Shown here: positions 43,553-55,261 of the stretch, piece by piece
Layout: every line of letters starts with the position of its first letter
Position numbering within the stretch: position 1 is the stretch's first letter
NCBI GenBank assembly: GCA_022559985.1
Contig: JAFJTR010000011.1
Span: 558,001 to 622,000, forward strand
From: Parastagonospora avenae f. sp. tritici 18332-5
Taxonomy: Eukaryota > Ascomycota > Dothideomycetes > Pleosporales > Phaeosphaeriaceae
Length of the DNA: 64,000 bases
Direction of reading: 5' to 3'
Notes under the pieces: generated by a model
What the model saw: the letters and a program-made list of their open reading frames with translations, nothing else
The model's database searches: none
Told to the model about the DNA's origin: nothing
Made by a program: the position numbers and the translations under genes

Positions 43553-45991
43553 CTAGTGACTGATGTACTGGAACACCGCACTAACATCCCTGAGATCGTT
43601 CGTAGTCTCTTGTCTCAGCAGCAAATCCTGTATCTTCCCAAGCGGACCATTCTCACCGTCGTTGACAAAATGGTTCCATGTACTCGTGTCACCATATAAC
43701 ATCGCTGGTGCCTTGAGAATCTGCCTTCCATCTTCCTTTCTGCATCGCTTACACTTGAAGGTGTCGTGTGTATCGCTCGTGGTGTTGTTGCGGTATTGAA
43801 AGAGTTCTCGCAGGGAATCGAGGGAGAAATGGCGTTCGACATCTTCTGCTGAATCAACAACACATGATGAGAGAGATTGCTTGTGCGATTGACGTTGGAA
43901 GACTTTCTCCTCAATTGTGCCAGTTGTGATGAAGCGGTACACGAAACAGTCCTTCTTCTGCCCATCACGCCACACACGGGCAAGAGCCTGTTGATCAGCT
44001 GCTGGGTTCCAATCGGGATCGAAGAGGACCAGGCGATTGGCGCCGATGAGATTGAGACCACATCCTCCTGCCTTGGATGAAAGCAGGAAGACGAATTCTG
44101 GGCCTTCTGGGTCGTTGAATTTGTCGACTAGTTTTTGGCGCTTGCTTACGTTCATCGTCCCGTCCAGACGAAGGCAGCCGTATCCACGAGATCGGCACAG
44201 TGCCGCGAAAATATCCAGCGTTTGTGTGTAGTTGGAGATAAGAACGATCTTGTCGTTAGTCTCGGCTCGGATGCGCGCGAGCATACGGTCCAGCACCAGC
44301 ATCTTGCCTGAGTACCATACCTTCACCTCACGATCTCGGCCTCTTGCATCCTTCGGTACGAAGTCCTCGGGCAGCGTATGTTCGCAGCCTGGCAAATCTT
44401 GAGGCAGTTCGAGAAGATCGGGGTGGTTGCAGAGCTTCTTGAGCATGCCAATGACTTTGAGCGGCTGCGAGCCTTTGCCACGAAGCAGACTTTGAACGTC
44501 AGGCGATTTGATGAAATGGTTGTACAACTCCTTCTGGAATGGTGCGAGGTTGCAGAACACTACGTGCTCGTACTTGACGGGGAGATACTTGGACAGAATA
44601 TCGTTTGTTCGCCGGATGATGAATTTGTTGACCAAACTCAGTAATTCTGTGAGTCGCTCATTGCCCTTCTTGACGTCTTCATCCGTGCCGTTGGCATCAC
44701 GGCCACGCAGAATTGGAATTTCGTAATGCTTTCGGAATTCCATACGGGTGCCAAGATAATTTGGATTGGCGAAGTTGAGCAAAGCGAAGTATTCCGAGAG
44801 ATCGTTCTGAATAGGTGTACCTGACAGGATCACCCGCCTCTGTACATTGAGACTATTGAGAGCTGTGAAGGTCAAGCTGTCACCGTTCTTCAGACGATGC
44901 CCTTCGTCGCAAAGCATTAGACCAATTTGCGTCTGTCCGAACTCTTGGACATAGAGACGAAGGGTTTCATATGAGACAATCAGAACGGGGCGAACCACCG
45001 ACCGCCCACTTGCAATGGACCACTGTCGTATTTGCTGGATAAGCTCTTCTTTCGATGCCTTTCCGTCGATCGCGAAGGGGGTGACTGCGTCTGGGCCAAG
45101 CCATTTCACCAGTTCGTTGGCCCAATTCCGTACCAGACTGGAGGGACAGGCAATCACACACTTTTGTATCGTCGACTTGCCGGCGTCGGGTGACTGTTTC
45201 AGGAGTGTCCACATGAGCGCAATGCATTGTAACGTCTTGCCAAGACCCATCTCATCTGCCATGATGCAGCCGTTTGCTTTTGGATCGATCATGCCGGTGG
45301 TAGCTCGGTACAGGAACTTGACACCCTCGACTTGATGAGGGCGAAGGACCTTGCTGAGTCTCGGATCAATAACGACTGGCACGCGCGGTCGCTCATCGTC
45401 GACCTTCTTTTTCAAGCCTAGAATTTCTGCCAGACTCTTGTGCACGAGCGGAGCTTCCAGTTCTTTCTTATCCTGCTGGCTGAGCTTCAGCTCCACTTCT
45501 TCTTTTGGAGCAGGTTTATCATCCACGGTTGGATCGTACAACACGATGGCGAACTCGCCGCTTGGATCGTGAAGAGGCCGCGCAACGAATACGGTTCCTA
45601 GTCGCATTCCTAGGAGAGGAGCAGGGCGATTCGCGTTATAGGCGCCAATGTCCTTCTTCAGGAGAGGCACTGAGAACCTTTGCTTGAACAAGGTGTCTCT
45701 GTCCTTTGCCTTGAAGATTGGGAACCTATTCGCGTCTCGAGTCGCCAGCGCTAGGCGGTCGTCGTTTGAGTATGGCTTGTCGCTCTCTCCATCTTCACCA
45801 CCTGCGCCGGAGTAGTCGACCTTCCGTCTCTTTCTAGCGGGCTTTTCTGATACACGAGTTGAAATTGCAGAGCCTGGACACTTGAAGGGCTTGCGAAGAC
45901 TATCTGCCGATTGTGGTGTGCCACCATAGAGACGTGCTGCAGGCTTCGCGGGTGTGCATTCGCCAGCCGCGACAGCCTTTGGGCGATGCAT
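43553..45991 (-). CDS. RAD54: DNA repair and recombination ATPase Rad54
   Basis: A single exon of 812 residues, the normal size. Rad54 is a Swi2/Snf2 translocase that stimulates Rad51 strand exchange and remodels chromatin in homologous recombination, in the nucleus. The N-terminus contains the Rad54 block PFKCPGSAI and a basic KPARKRRKVDY. The ATPase core shows LRPHQVEGVKFLYR, DEMGLGKT (246-253), DEGH (362-365, the Rad54 form of motif II), SGTPIQNDLSEY, LISNYTQTLDIF, LSSKAGGCGLNLIGANRLVLFDPDWNPA and RVWRDGQKKDCFVYR. C-terminal CKRC is a putative zinc-binding pair. Complete. It is divergent with the mitochondrial uL11 gene, with an ACGCGT element 135 bp upstream. Confidence 0.97.
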   Translation of the reverse strand: MHRPKAVAAGECTPAKPAARLYGGTPQSADSLRKPFKCPGSAISTRVSEKPARKRRKVDYSGAGGEDGESDKPYSNDDRLALATRDANRFPIFKAKDRDTLFKQRFSVPLLKKDIGAYNANRPAPLLGMRLGTVFVARPLHDPSGEFAIVLYDPTVDDKPAPKEEVELKLSQQDKKELEAPLVHKSLAEILGLKKKVDDERPRVPVVIDPRLSKVLRPHQVEGVKFLYRATTGMIDPKANGCIMADEMGLGKTLQCIALMWTLLKQSPDAGKSTIQKCVIACPSSLVRNWANELVKWLGPDAVTPFAIDGKASKEELIQQIRQWSIASGRSVVRPVLIVSYETLRLYVQEFGQTQIGLMLCDEGHRLKNGDSLTFTALNSLNVQRRVILSGTPIQNDLSEYFALLNFANPNYLGTRMEFRKHYEIPILRGRDANGTDEDVKKGNERLTELLSLVNKFIIRRTNDILSKYLPVKYEHVVFCNLAPFQKELYNHFIKSPDVQSLLRGKGSQPLKVIGMLKKLCNHPDLLELPQDLPGCEHTLPEDFVPKDARGRDREVKVWYSGKMLVLDRMLARIRAETNDKIVLISNYTQTLDIFAALCRSRGYGCLRLDGTMNVSKRQKLVDKFNDPEGPEFVFLLSSKAGGCGLNLIGANRLVLFDPDWNPAADQQALARVWRDGQKKDCFVYRFITTGTIEEKVFQRQSHKQSLSSCVVDSAEDVERHFSLDSLRELFQYRNNTTSDTHDTFKCKRCRKEDGRQILKAPAMLYGDTSTWNHFVNDGENGPLGKIQDLLLRQETTNDLRDVSAVFQYISH

Positions 45992-46389
45992 CGCGAACGC
46001 GAGGAGGCTATTCGACTCTGGAGAAACTGCGGTGGTGCCTAGGAGCCACGTTGGGAGACGAATCGGTAGACAATTGGAGTGGTCGATTGTAAGTCGGGAT
46101 GTTGATCAATGGTGGCGGAAGTGTGACGCGTTAAACATGCAGGGGCGATCATTGAACGCGCCATCACGTGCTCTTCGCCTCCCCCATGACGCCCACGACG
46201 ATCAACTTTTGCCCCACACATGAGCGGACAGGTCCAGCCTGGAATAATCTACTGCTTTCGGATGCCTCCTGCGCCGTGTGTAGCAGCTAGGTCTTTTTGA
46301 TATCGGTCCGGAAAAACCCATCACCGAGACCCCCGAGCCTTTCTCCGCAAGCGCATGCATCACAGAGCGCATCATCGACAATCATCCCA
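45992..46389. promoter_or_regulatory. Divergent promoter, RAD54 and mitochondrial uL11
   Basis: A 398-bp interval holding both promoters. ACGCGT lies at 46126-46131. Confidence 0.5.
46126..46131. promoter_or_regulatory. Candidate MCB element (ACGCGT) upstream of RAD54
   Basis: The exact MluI cell-cycle box lies 135 bp upstream of the RAD54 ATG. In yeasts the MBF complex binds this hexamer at G1/S genes, including replication and repair genes. A single hexamer can occur by chance. Confidence 0.35.
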
Positions 46390-46976
46390 ATGGCGCGCAA
46401 AGCAATAGCAAAAGATCAAATTGTCAAGCTGATAGTAGGCGCAGGGCAGGCGTCGCCCTCGCCACCCGTCGGTCCCGCATTGGGTAGCAAAGGTGTAAAG
46501 AGCATGGATTTCTGCAAAGTACAAATCACAATTTCAAATCTGCTCCAGCAGTTTGCCTAACTATACCCTAGGAATTCAATGCACGCACAGCACATTATAA
46601 CCCCGGCACACCGATACCCGCGCGTATTACTGTCCGACCCGATCGATCCTTCCATTTCTCGCTTCGCACACCTCCCACGGCGACTCTCCTACTTAGTGCA
46701 GCCGGCGTGCTACCCACCAAGAACAAGGTTCGAGGCGCTGGAAATGTACCGGGACCAATGAACAACCATGACGGTCAAAAGGGCAAGACTAGCACTAGCA
46801 GCCCGACAGTGGGCAATGCGACCAAGGGAACAGTTGGCACAGTTAGCTTGAAGCACGTCTACGAGATCGCAAAGATCAAGCATTCAGAGACTAGGTTGAG
46901 CGGATTGAGTTTGGAAGGTATCGCAAGAAGTGTGGTCGGGCAAGCAGGAAGTCTCGGAGTAGTCATCGTGCCTTAG
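46390..46976 (+). CDS. Mitochondrial large-subunit ribosomal protein uL11 (MRPL19 type)
   Basis: Two exons (46390-46518, 46572-46976; 53-nt intron) encode 177 residues. uL11m binds the GTPase-associated centre of mitochondrial large-subunit rRNA. Exon 1 carries [22 protein letters not shown] and GVKSMDFCK; splicing continues [21 protein letters not shown] and the RNA-binding half ([43 protein letters not shown]). An insert of about 30 residues rich in Gly/Asn/Thr separates the two halves of the C-terminal domain, as in other fungal members. The N-terminus is short, without an obvious presequence, which is usual for this protein. Intron 1 contains an in-frame stop. Confidence 0.95.
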
Positions 46977-47285
46977 GCTCATGCTCACAGAGCGAATGGC
47001 AGAAGACATGAAGCCGCATATATGACACAGGAAGTCATTTTGAGAGAAAGTGGGCATGCACGAGCTATTACGATTGTGTCAACGAATGGCATTTGGGGCA
47101 GAAAACACGAAAGGTTACAAACGGCTGTTAGTTTTCAGCCATGGGCCACATAAGATGCTGCGTGATTGCATGAAACGGAATGATACTACAGAGCCTGGTG
47201 GAGGCATCGGACCAAGGATTGGCGGCTCGAGCAAAGCAAATACACCCTGTCCGACTTCCGTTCGGTGTGTAGCGCAAGGAAGCGA
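46977..47285. other. Convergent 3' region
   Basis: About 310 bp of presumed 3' UTRs between the uL11m gene and the second Zn2Cys6 gene. Nothing else is recognised. Confidence 0.5.
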
Positions 47286-49682
47286 TTACGAGAAACCGTA
47301 GACACCACCCTGCTCTTGAAATTTGAGTTGATGGTCCTTCAAGTCCGCCCAAAGCCTCAACTCTGTCTCTTCGTCCACGCTGCTGGCTGCAGGATCGCTA
47401 GTCTCAGGGCTGACTCGTTCTAGCTTGCTCAGGATGTCCAAGAATTTGTAAAGGTAGTCTTGGTGTTGAAGCGCCACACTACCTTTGCGCTCTTTGGGCA
47501 CTTCGAGCAAAGTTTTCGCAATTGCCCGAATCTTTTGTGTCTGTTGGAACAAGTCGTAAGCATGTGATTGGACTGAGGCCTTGCGAGCTGAAGTGCATAT
47601 TGGTCGGACAGAAAACAAATAGGCCGTCGCCGGCTTTGTGAACAAGGTCAGAGTCTTATAAGTAAACGTAGTGACTTACGAAGGAGTCGCCATTTGGCTC
47701 CATGTTGACCATGTCAATGCTTCCTAGCACCACTAGTAGGTCCTTCACAACTTGCTCGCGTTCCTCTGACATCATCTTCTCCAGGGCATCACTATTGGTA
47801 ATCGATGGCGGCACTATCCTGTCCAAACCGGCAGCTAGTCCTGTAGGCGGGCTATGTAGGTCGGCTTGCTCTTGGGCCTTTGTGAACTTCTCCAGCTGTA
47901 TGAAGTATTTCTCGACGAGGTAAGAGCGTGTCGCAAGATGGCTAGCATAGACATTGGCTTTCTGAATCTCGTAACGTCGCAAGTCTTGAGGTTCGGTACC
48001 AGTAACATTGGCCAGTGCTGGGTCTCTTAAACCCGAAAACTCGGGCATTGGAGGGTAGTATGGCTGTCTTTGCGGAAGGCCGCTCTCTCGCCCAGGTCCC
48101 GGCTGCACCTGCAGAACTTCCGGTATGCTCTCCAGGATCATGCGACAGCGTTCCAGACTCTGCTCGAAGATACGCTGTTGACGATCCCAGTCGAAGATCT
48201 CATCGACGCCGAACGCCATCTCTGCCGTGGCAAGGGAGGAATACGATAAGAAGACGCGTACGTTGAGATTGAAGCCGGTCATCAAAGAGACGACACCGGC
48301 TTGTTGTGGCTGGATCTGATGGGGGAATATGTATAGATCGTCTACTTCAACAGGTAGTGGAGGGAGAGGTTCAGTTGGTGTAGCTGGGGCGATGGTCAAT
48401 TCGCCAAAAGACGCGCCCAGCTGTTGTATAGTCCTGCCAGTCGAATTAGTATATCTGCCGCATTGACCGGTTTGATAGGTGCTTACCGTACGCCGACGAA
48501 GACAGTCCAAAAGACTCTCCGTCCTATCTGCTCCGTGATGTGATCCAGCTTGAACTCCCGCGAGCCGTCGAAGTTGGGTCCGTTTGAGCCCCAAGCGCTT
48601 GGTACGCTGCCAAGGTAGGTATAGCCCTGAGCCTCTGATTTGTGCAGGCCTAACGAGCGGATGATAGTCAGGCACTCGGCGAAGTAGAGGCGAAGCTGCC
48701 GCCACTGGAAGACATAGGCGCCGGTTAGACCCAGGAAGTAGCTCGTACACGCATCATACACGTTCAGAGACGCCCGGTCGAGGTAGCCGGGCCCGCGCGC
48801 CTGGGTGCATACCTCGCGGCATTTGTCGACTAGGGACAGATGTGAGGGATATTCGTAGCGTGTCTGTGTCTTGAGATGGAGGCGAGGCTTGCGCGGGAAG
48901 GAGGCCACAAGTACAGCAATCATGGACGCCAGCAGTGCTAGAAAGGACGGGTTGGTGAAGTCCTCTCGGCGTTCCCATGCCTCGCGGAACGACGGCTCGT
49001 GCGGGAAGGGACACAGCGGGTGGATGTACATGAAGAAGTCGTCGATGAGGGCGTTTATGGTCGGCAGCGGGCAGATGGTCTCGGCAGACAGCTGCTGCGG
49101 ATGGGACGACTGCAGCTGCGCGAGAGCGTGGGCGGCATTGGTGGGAGACTGCGGCGACGACTGGCCAGAATGCGGGTCGCTGTGGTTCAGGCGGCGCTTC
49201 TTGATGTCTTCGGCGTGCCTGTTGGGCGGCCCGCGGCGGCGACTGGGACGGTCAAAGGTGCAGGGGATCTCGAGGGAAATGCAAGCTCGACATGGCGGGC
49301 CCGTCTCGTCGCACTTGACTTTGCGGATGCTGCACGAGTCGCAAGCTTTGCGCAGGCGGTTCGGCTTCTGTTGCTGTTGTTGCTGTTGCTGCAGTGTTGG
49401 TGGCTGTGCCAATGGCGGCAGCGCATGTTGTACGGGCACCCGCTGGTCGTTCAGCGCGTGGTTGGCGTGCAAGGCGTGCGCCTGCAGCACGTCGAGGTTC
49501 TCGATCTTGGTGTAGGGCGGCTCTTGCACGTAGGGCGCGCGCGGTGGTCCCTGAGTGTCGTGGAGCGGCGCATTGGGAGTGGCATTGGGACTGGGCGTCG
49601 CCGGGTAGATGGGCGTGTAATGCGCGTCGCTCGTCGTGGGTGGGTCGGGGTAGCTCATGATATGATGTGTGCTGGGTTGCAA
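47286..49682 (-). CDS. Zn2Cys6 transcription factor with a polyglutamine tract and fungal-specific domain
   Basis: Three exons (49682-48487, 48433-47680, 47540-47286; introns 53 and 139 nt) encode 734 residues, or 726 if the second in-frame ATG (MSYPDPP, 49658) is used. A Pro/Tyr/Ser-rich N-terminus and an eight-Gln run (98-105) precede the zinc cluster at 114-141 (CDSC, SIRKVKC, DETGPPC, RACISLEIPC) and a basic linker (RPSRRRGPPNRHAEDIKKRR). The fungal_trans region follows (FFMYIHPLCPFPHEPSFREAWERRED, YLDRASLNVYDACTSYFLGLTGAYVFQWRQL), and the C-terminal part is helical. The RRRGPPNRHAE linker is shared with a group of sugar- and growth-related regulators, but I do not assign targets. The third exon is inferred from a CAACAG acceptor and helical continuity. 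Confidence 0.88.
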
Positions 49683-50313
49683 GCAGCCCGATGATAACCC
49701 GTCGCGAGGGATAAGTTAGAAGTCGTTGGAAGCGGCCGCTCGTACAACCCGCATGGGTCAGTCCACAACGAATGGTTTTCGCACGCGCGTCCTGCAATCA
49801 CGCTTAGTTGTAAACATCATCTGCTTGAACATCCGCCTCGTCCGCTCTGTGATGACGCGCGGAGATCTCCGGCGCCAAGACCCCCGATGGTCTGCGCGGT
49901 GCGTGCAGCAGGGAACGCCTGGGGTAGTGTCTCCTAGAAGAGCCCGGGGCTGCTCACAAGACTGGCCTCGCGCCATCGTGCAATGGAAGAGCCGCGTATA
50001 GCATCAGGACGCGTCTTGAATCATCTGGATTCTACTTAAGTGGGTAATAATATACTCGTTGGATATCTGACCATCCCCAGTCATGCACAGCTTAATTCCA
50101 TCCACCCTCAAAAACCGTCTGTCAGTCCGAATCGTCCGACTCTGGCGCATTTCGCACAGGTGGTCGACACGATCGTGTCAATGAGAAATCGAGCACATCG
50201 GACTTCGAGCCAGCATCCACGAACTTGCGCAAACACCACGATATCTGCACGGCTGTTGACTGCTCGTTGCCGAGAGGGTCGACTTGCTTCCCCTTGACAA
50301 CTACAGGAACTAA
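49683..50313. promoter_or_regulatory. Promoter region of the polyQ Zn2Cys6 gene
   Basis: About 630 bp, the 5' side of the regulator and the 3' side of the F-box gene. No gene is supported. Confidence 0.45.
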
Positions 50314-51956
50314 TCAGCAAATTACTTCCAAGGCATGCAAATATAAAGACCTACATATGATCTGATTCTGGCTATCTTCACGGTCGTATACCTTGTCGGA
50401 TGCCCCAAAAGCGATGATAGCCAGTTTCGATGTACGGTCCTGCTCCTTTGCAAGGCTTGAGCTACGCTCGAAGCTCTGCTGGGCAATATTAGCCAGCAGG
50501 TGCTCATATATCTTGCGTGGCAGTCTCGTTGAAGAGGGGCTGTTGGTAGGCCACGTAGTGATGTGGAGAGTTACGAGGTTTGGAAGCTTGGCCAGACAGT
50601 TTTCGAAATTGATGAAGCTCTCGTTCTTAGTGCGAATCATGCTCACTTGCGGGAACGCCACAGAGACCTGCTCCAACAGTGGGCAGTCCTTGCAGATTTG
50701 CGAGAATGAGGCATAGTCATACACGAGCTCATCGTCGCAGCTGTCGGGACTGATGCTAGCATGAACATTGAGCTGCTTCAGTGTCTTTCCGTGTCGAACG
50801 ATACTAGAGGAAGACGGCAGACTCTTGGAGTAAGTGAGATCCAAGGCCATGACTTTGATGCCGGAGACGAGACACAGAAACCCATCTAGGGCACCAAGAC
50901 CATCGTTCTCCGTGTTGTCCTCATGTTTAATTTCCAAGGTCTCCAGCTTGTTGGGCAGCTTTGTGCTCTTCGACAGCTCGGCTAACAGAGCATCAGCTCC
51001 AGGACACCCAAAAACACGGATGCTCTTAACCGAGCGGAAGTCGATGAGCTTGCAATAGGTTTCTGCTGCGTAACGCAGTTTAATCTTCTGCAATGTAACC
51101 CGTTTGAGCGCAATTGGAGTGCATTTAGCGAAAGGCTGCATGTGAGCGAACATGGTCGATGTGATAAGTCCAGGCTCTGTCGACGAGTCATGGAGGTTCC
51201 GCTGCGACATAGGCGAATCGAGTTCTTCGAAGCTGGCATGGAGCGTCATCTTCTCCAGCGTCTTGTTCGCCGTGTGTTTCAGGAGGAAATGGCAGAAATC
51301 CAGCACCTCCCGAGTGTCTGGATACAAGCCAATTTTGCGTACGCTCTGGAAGACCTTGTCAAGATCTGGAAGCTTTTCCAGCTCTTCCACAACATCTCTG
51401 TCTAGGGCAATGCTCTCCATCCACTTCATGCGCTGCTGCTTCTTGTACAGTAGGACCAGATTATCACCAGAGAATGGTGACCAAGGGTGCCATGAGAACT
51501 TCTCTAATATATTTTCCGGTAGGAACTCCAGGATCATTCGGATAGCAAAGTCCGCCTGCTGCTGCTGGTTGCATTTGTCTGGGACATCCGCTAGGTACAG
51601 ATCAAGTTTCCTTATATGAGGCAGCCCAATGTTTTTAGGGTTGAGGAAGGCACCAAGGCGCGTATCTTGAGGCGACCCAACATCAAGCGTAACCTCGTAG
51701 TACAACTGGCGGACGGCGATTTGGTGAAGCTGTTTGCAGGCAAGGCAGACGTTACGCAGGTCTGTCGGTCGATTGATCTGGGTATCATGTCAGCTAGGAC
51801 GTCATCAAGCAATTCACGGACTATACGACAAGATGCAATGCGGAGCAGGTTACTGCTACGCCAGTCTCGTCAATAGCAAATTGGATTTGAGGTCCAGGAA
51901 CACCAATGACTTACATGTTGTATGACCAAAGTCTTGAGGTCCACGGAGAGATCCAT
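50314..51956 (-). CDS. F-box protein, probable SCF ubiquitin-ligase substrate receptor
   Basis: Two exons (51956-51915, 51777-50314; 137-nt intron, CAT|GTAAGT ... CCCAG|ATC) encode 501 residues. The short first exon gives MDLSVDLKTLVIQH, and splicing produces a continuous F-box (LVIQHINRPTDLRNVCLACKQLHQIAVRQLYYEV). F-box proteins bind Skp1 and present substrates to Cullin-1. The remaining 450 residues form irregular leucine-rich repeats (LPHIRKLDLYLADVP, LPNKLETLEIKHED, LPNLVTLHITTWP), the usual fungal F-box/LRR layout. The substrate is unknown. The intron is in a different frame and contains stops, so the upstream frame (LLDDVLADMIP) is a splice-site shadow. The C-terminal end might continue past 50314, but no good donor is seen. 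Confidence 0.78.
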
Positions 51957-52728
51957 AAAAGTTAAGCGTGGCGCCATGCTTGCGACTTTTCCGACAGCAA
52001 CCTGATGGTCTCTGAGGAACCGTAGCTTCTAGATACGCAGCAGATGGCTCTATTAAGGCCCACACGAATGCCAGAATGCTGAAGTTGTTGCCTGGTGGAG
52101 GTATGAGAAAGAGGGTGCCACTGATGCGACCGGTCAGCACAAGCGAGAGCGGTGGAGTGTCGGAGAGCGTTTGTTGAAAGGCAGCCAAAAGTGCAGCTTA
52201 GCTTCAGCCTCACAAACCAGGGTCTAATGCATGCCCCACGCTGGGATTACGCTAGTCGCTTTGGAGAGCTGGGGTAAGCTTGTCGTGGCTCGCCGTAATT
52301 AGTCGCCAAACGGCGATCCCGGTAACGAGAAAGGCACTGGAGGATTGCTTTTCCAGATGCAGGTCTCGTGTGACATGAGCTGCTGAGTAGTCACCAAGCC
52401 CATCACACCTAGGTTCAACTCCAGGCAACATTCCATACAATGTTGTCGGTGGAAGATCTTGTATCAGCAGCGCAGTCGTAGCTCTAGGTCTTCGATATGC
52501 TGCACATACGTCAGCTCCGCCAAGGGCTAGTGTCCGTCTTTTCACAGGGACCATGTCTTTGCAATAGGTTAATTTGGTAAAATCTGGCTAATATGCAATG
52601 CTTTGGAGGACGATCCAAATGTCCACTAGATATATCTCAACATGTTACAAAAGAACGCCGGAAGCCGAACACCTCGCTATGCAGGCAAATGAATCAAGAT
52701 ACGTAAGAATGGGATCAGCCGGCAAGAA
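51957..52728. other. Intergenic region
   Basis: F-box promoter and FCP1 3' flank. A 100-codon ATG frame on the minus strand (52554-52252) is open but has no recognisable domain and is not called. Confidence 0.45.
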
Positions 52729-55261
52729 TCACGCATGCTCATCGTCGCTATCCCCAAAGCCTGCCAGTAGCTCTGCCTCCAAGCCATCATCATAGTCCTC
52801 TTGCAGATCCGGCGCAACGCCATTAGTTGCGGGGGCTTTTTCTTCATCGTCTCCCTGGCCTTCTTCTGGTCCGGTGGTTTCCGGACTTGGCAGGCCAGAG
52901 GACTTGTCTGCGCTGAGAACGTTGGTCAACGATGTAACCCGCTCCATGGTGCGCTTCTTCCTTCTTTGAAGTTTGGAAGCCGAAGCCACACTACTATCGC
53001 TCTCATCAGCTTCGCTGACATCAGTGGAATTGGCCGCTCGTTTCCGCTTCTTCTTATTCTGCTTTGCGTCCGAGGCTGTGCTATTGTCCGAGCGGACACT
53101 ATCCGAATCTGATTCGTGGTCATCGTCGGTGTCGGTTTCGTTCAAGAAATCCGCCAGCTCATCGTCCACGGAGGCCCAGTTGTCTGCCGTTAGCTCCAGC
53201 TCGACTGGAGATTCCGCGGGGTCTTCTGGCTCTTCGTCGCCAGTCGCATTGATGCTCTCGTCCTCGAGCTCGCCGAACGGAGAGCCGCCGCGCTCAGCAG
53301 GGTCTATTTCGATGCTGTATGGCGTTTCGTCGACATGTTCCCACCGTGTGCAGCACTGGAACATCCATTCCGGGTTGACAATCTTGATGTGCTGATATCG
53401 CGCAGCTTGCTTGACCTTTGTCGTTTTCCGGTCCGGGTTAGCTATAACGTGTGTAGTCCGGCGGTTGACGCTTGTGGTAACTTCGGCGCCAAAGCTCCTG
53501 ATCCAAAGCGCGTAATCGGATCTGTCTAAGTTAGCATGGATCTTCGAAACTGCCGCTGAGTTCTCACGTCTGAACATCTACGCCTAGCGGGATGATTCCC
53601 GAAAAGACGACGACTACACCATCAAGCACCTCTTCCTTGATGCGGGGCATAATCTCAGCAACGTCAGGGATGATGTCACTAAGCGCACGTTTTTTCGGGC
53701 TCTTCTCCCCCTTGAGCTCCGCAATGCGGCCGCCAGCTGGTATTGCTTTTGCCTTTACATATTCGTCGTAGAATGTGCGGTGCACCTGTACCAGGTGCTT
53801 CTCAATAATTTCAAGGCCTCTGTCGTCATCGTTGAGAACACTGTGCCGTGCCTTGGGTTGCTCTCCGTGTTCCGTTTCGCCATTGGGGGCCTCGGGGGAA
53901 ATATCTGCGTCTTCTGCTTGAGCATCTTCCTTGTCTAGCATGAGTTGCTGCTGTAAGAGAGGCCGCTCAGTCTGTTGTGCTATGATGACCTTTTCTTGTT
54001 CTTTCGCTTGCTGCTCAAGAACTTCCCCGCCTTCGCCTGCTGCCATGGTTAGTAATTGCTGGCCGATGTCGTTCAAGTCGCCGTTTAGTGCATCTGCGGG
54101 CGCAGGTTCCGCGGGCTTACCAGCAACTGGGATAGGTGCATGCAGTGCTGTTTCTGTTTGCGCTACCTTTTTGGGAGGCGTTGGCGTCTTGTCCTTTGAT
54201 TGTGTAACGAGCTCCTGCTGCTTTGGCAGGAAGGCTGCGTTGATATCGCCCGCACCCAGGAAGAAATTGAACACGGGAACACGGACCAAATGCGGGCTGT
54301 ATTGCCAGACATCTGCTCGGTCATCTATAATGACCACCATGGCTGTGTTTTGATAGAAGAGTCGCGTAAGGTTCTTCAGTTTGTCTGTGTAGTTCTCGTC
54401 TCGACTGAGGATGCGGTCGCCGAAGTATTTGCGGTCGGGATCGATGATCTTCATGATGGCTTGCGCATAAGCGCGGGTCGCCATGGTGTATACATGCATC
54501 TCGTACAGCTTTGACATTTTGTCAAAAAAATCTTTGAGGCCGGGGCGCATTTTGACGTAGTACCAGTTTGCGGCCACGTTTGACAAGTTGTCGTCAGCCA
54601 ATTGGAAGCCCTTGACATCTTTCACGGCCTCGTAGTTGGGGTTCTCGGGATCTGCCTGCCACTCGGCGACTGTTCGTTCGCAGGTTGTGTGGATTACGGT
54701 CTGGTCGAGATCGACGATCAGGGTCAGCTTTTTCGAGTTCAAAAGCCGCTTCTTGGTATCCTCCTCGGCGCGCACCGCTTCGTTGTGGCTGACGAGTAAA
54801 GCCGTGTTATCGTGCGTCAGGTTGACAGTCGCGCGGTTTACGTCGCGCTCCTTGGTGAGGTAGTCAACCTTGGTCATGTCTTCGCCGCAGTCGACGCAGA
54901 GGCCGCCAAATTGCGTTTCGTGCGTGCATGGCTCTTCGATCTCGACGAGCTCGATCCTGCGACTGTTAGAATCACTCTGTGCCTGCGCGCATCGCATTGG
55001 GGCAACCTACCCAGGCCGAACAACGACCGTTCCCGGCTTAACGAACCATCGTGTAATCTTCCCGCCAGTCGTCGCATCGAAATGCTGCTGCCACCTCTTC
55101 TTGACCTTCTCCTCGACCCCCCACCTGTCTTCCTCGGTCACAGTCTCCTCGTACCAGCACGTGAACAGCTTGTCGGAGCGTTTGACATCCTCGTCCTTGC
55201 GCTTGTGTAGCGCCTGGATTGTGTAGGGATAGCGCAGTCCCGGCGGCGATGAGAGTTTCAT
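52729..55261 (-). CDS. FCP1: RNA polymerase II CTD phosphatase Fcp1
   Basis: Three exons (55261-55011, 54956-53568, 53521-52729; introns 54 and 46 nt) encode 810 residues. Fcp1 dephosphorylates Ser2 and Ser5 of the RNA polymerase II C-terminal repeats and recycles the enzyme. The N-terminal biotinyl-like fold (LRYPYTIQALHKRKDE... WFVKPGTVVVRPG) is followed by CTHETQFGGLCVDCGEDM. The FCPH catalytic motif is D166-L-D168-Q-T (IVDLDQTVIH) with MRPGLKDFFDKMSKLYEMHVYTMATRAYA and IIDDRADVW. A long acidic Gln/Glu-rich linker precedes a BRCT domain across intron 2 (VFSGIIPLGVDVQ|TSDYALWIRSFGAEV... IVNPEWMFQC). The tail is Ser/Asp/Glu-rich and ends DDEHA. All expected parts are present. Confidence 0.96.

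Noticed and set aside
51612..51812. Frame reading LLDDVLADMIPRSIDR, which mimics an F-box start
   Set aside because: It lies partly in the 137-nt intron and shifts out of frame with the leucine-rich part; the spliced model from 51956 gives a better F-box.
52400..52440. GGTTCAACTCC resembling a tRNA B box
   Set aside because: T-stem has a mismatch, and no plausible A box or acceptor pairing lies upstream.
52252..52554. 100-residue ATG frame on the minus strand between the F-box gene and FCP1
   Set aside because: No domain, no splice partner and a composition no better than random frames; could be real but unsupported.
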